6,057 bases of DNA from CG1-02-35-72 sp045046885 (GTDB taxonomy: Bacteria > Bacteroidota > Bacteroidia > Flavobacteriales > Flavobacteriaceae): positions 1 to 6,057 of the forward strand of contig JASFYX010000022.1 of NCBI GenBank assembly GCA_045046885.1, written 5' to 3'. The position numbers and the translations under genes are program-made. Within the stretch, counting starts at the first letter, position 1. The number at the start of each line of letters is the position of its first letter. The notes under the pieces are model-generated. The model searched no databases and was not told where the DNA came from. It saw only the letters and a list, made by a program, of their open reading frames with translations. Below are positions 5,299 through 6,057 of this stretch, piece by piece.

Positions 5299-6057
5299 TT
5301 AAAAATCGAAATACCAATTAAATAAATCGGTTCTAAAACCTAGGTTAAACCATGTTGTTGTAGTGGGGACAAAATTAGTTGTAACAATACTAGGGGTGAA
5401 TTTGCGGTAAGTAACGTTGACAAACAACTTAAGATTAGTAGCCGGATTTACCAGATATCCCGCTCTTAAATCGCCTATAAAAATACTTGTTTTATTGCCT
5501 TGTGCTAATGTCTGATTGATGTCGCTGCCACGTTTGTTGTAATCTATATAAAGATTGCCACCATAACTTACAGGATCTCCTTCAATGTCAAAACCTTTTT
5601 TACCTATAACAAATTTGGCATCGGCATACCAACGGTCTTTTTTATAGCGGGCAATAGCAATAAATTCCCAGAAATTAGCACCCCAAGGATGTGCTATAGG
5701 TTGGTTAAAATGGGCGTAATTTAAAATAGGATTAGCGTGTGAATAGGTGAAAGGACGCACGATGTTTAACTCGGTTTGTAAATGTAAATTTTCTACACCA
5801 AAAGCGTTGAAATATTTAACACCGAATTGAAATCCGAATTTGTTAGTCCAAGACCCATTTGAAGTACTTTTTAAATTTAATTCGTCTATTAAAAACTGAT
5901 TGTAAACGAGGACGTTTTTAGAAAACTTGTATTTGGTACTAAAGCCTAACAAGGCATTGCCGGCAGATTCGCCTCTTTCGAATTCAAGGGGTCTAAATAA
6001 TATAATGGGATTTACAAAATTAATATTGAGACCATCGTGGTTTTCGTTATCTGAAAT
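5299..6057 (-). CDS. remB: RemB-like outer-membrane protein, C-terminal part
   Basis: The frame is open from the right edge of the window to TAA at 5299-5301, giving 252 C-terminal residues; the start and any signal peptide lie outside. TTG at 5950-5952 is an internal leucine, since 35 more in-frame codons lie upstream (ISDNENHDGL...ESAGNA). The sequence alternates polar and aromatic residues as in a beta-barrel and ends in an aromatic pattern (FNWYFDF), typical of outer-membrane proteins handled by the BAM complex. NYAHFNQPIAHPWGANFWEF (113-132 of the fragment) and RWYADAKFVIGKKGFD recall RemB, an outer-membrane protein linked to gliding motility in Flavobacterium johnsoniae. It also recalls Wzi-like capsule-assembly barrels. 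The barrel call is solid; the RemB name rests on remembered similarity. Confidence 0.65.
   Translation of the reverse strand: MSDNENHDGLNINFVNPIILFRPLEFERGESAGNALLGFSTKYKFSKNVLVYNQFLIDELNLKSTSNGSWTNKFGFQFGVKYFNAFGVENLHLQTELNIVRPFTYSHANPILNYAHFNQPIAHPWGANFWEFIAIARYKKDRWYADAKFVIGKKGFDIEGDPVSYGGNLYIDYNKRGSDINQTLAQGNKTSIFIGDLRAGYLVNPATNLKLFVNVTYRKFTPSIVTTNFVPTTTTWFNLGFRTDLFNWYFDF

Noticed and set aside
5280..5302. Imperfect inverted repeat overlapping the remB-like stop codon (TTAACGAAA / TTTCGGTTAA)
   Set aside because: The stem is short and AT-rich, and no T-tract follows on the minus strand, so I do not call it a terminator.
5299..5952. Reading the right-hand gene as starting at TTG 5952
   Set aside because: The frame continues open for 35 more codons to the window edge in matching barrel-like sequence, so TTG is an internal leucine.

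Overview
The window is a compact, AT-rich stretch of chromosome that looks like a member of the Bacteroidetes, most likely a flavobacterium. Three things point there. Several genes are preceded by the Bacteroidetes-type -7 box TAnnTTTG and lack clear Shine-Dalgarno sequences. The partial gene at the right end resembles the gliding-motility outer-membrane protein RemB. The small HAD phosphatase is of the type known from Bacteroides BT0820. Every intact gene is a housekeeping or central-metabolism gene. I see no transposase, integrase, CRISPR array, toxin-antitoxin pair, phage gene or defence gene.

Layout from left to right. Positions 1-714 (minus) hold the N-terminal 238 residues of a class I SAM-dependent methyltransferase whose 3' end lies outside the window. 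It starts 2 nt after the stop of map (717-1535, minus), a type I methionine aminopeptidase with all five metal ligands. The two genes almost certainly form one transcription unit driven from a promoter at about 1555-1583. A divergent promoter region of about 140 nt separates map from an acetyl-CoA hydrolase/CoA-transferase family gene (1676-2938, plus). Positions 2939-3253 are a non-coding convergent intergenic region packed with hairpins and repeat-like sequence. Then come a small HAD phosphatase (3254-3664, minus), gpmI for cofactor-independent phosphoglycerate mutase (3696-5213, minus), and the C-terminal 252 residues of a RemB-like outer-membrane protein (5299-6057, minus, 5' end outside the window).

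How the genes fit together: remB-like, gpmI and the HAD gene are co-directional with short gaps (85 nt and 31 nt), but gpmI and the HAD gene each carry their own TAnnTTTG box, so they may be transcribed separately. gpmI is glycolytic/gluconeogenic and the CoA-transferase handles acyl-CoA/acetate-type substrates, but nothing shows that they share a pathway. The most structured part of the window is 2939-3253. It holds a decayed REP-like palindrome, several hairpins with flanking T-rich tracts, and three diverged copies of one motif of about 23 bp in mixed orientation. I read this as ordinary convergent-terminator and repeat-element DNA, not as a new system. No convincing undescribed system is visible here.
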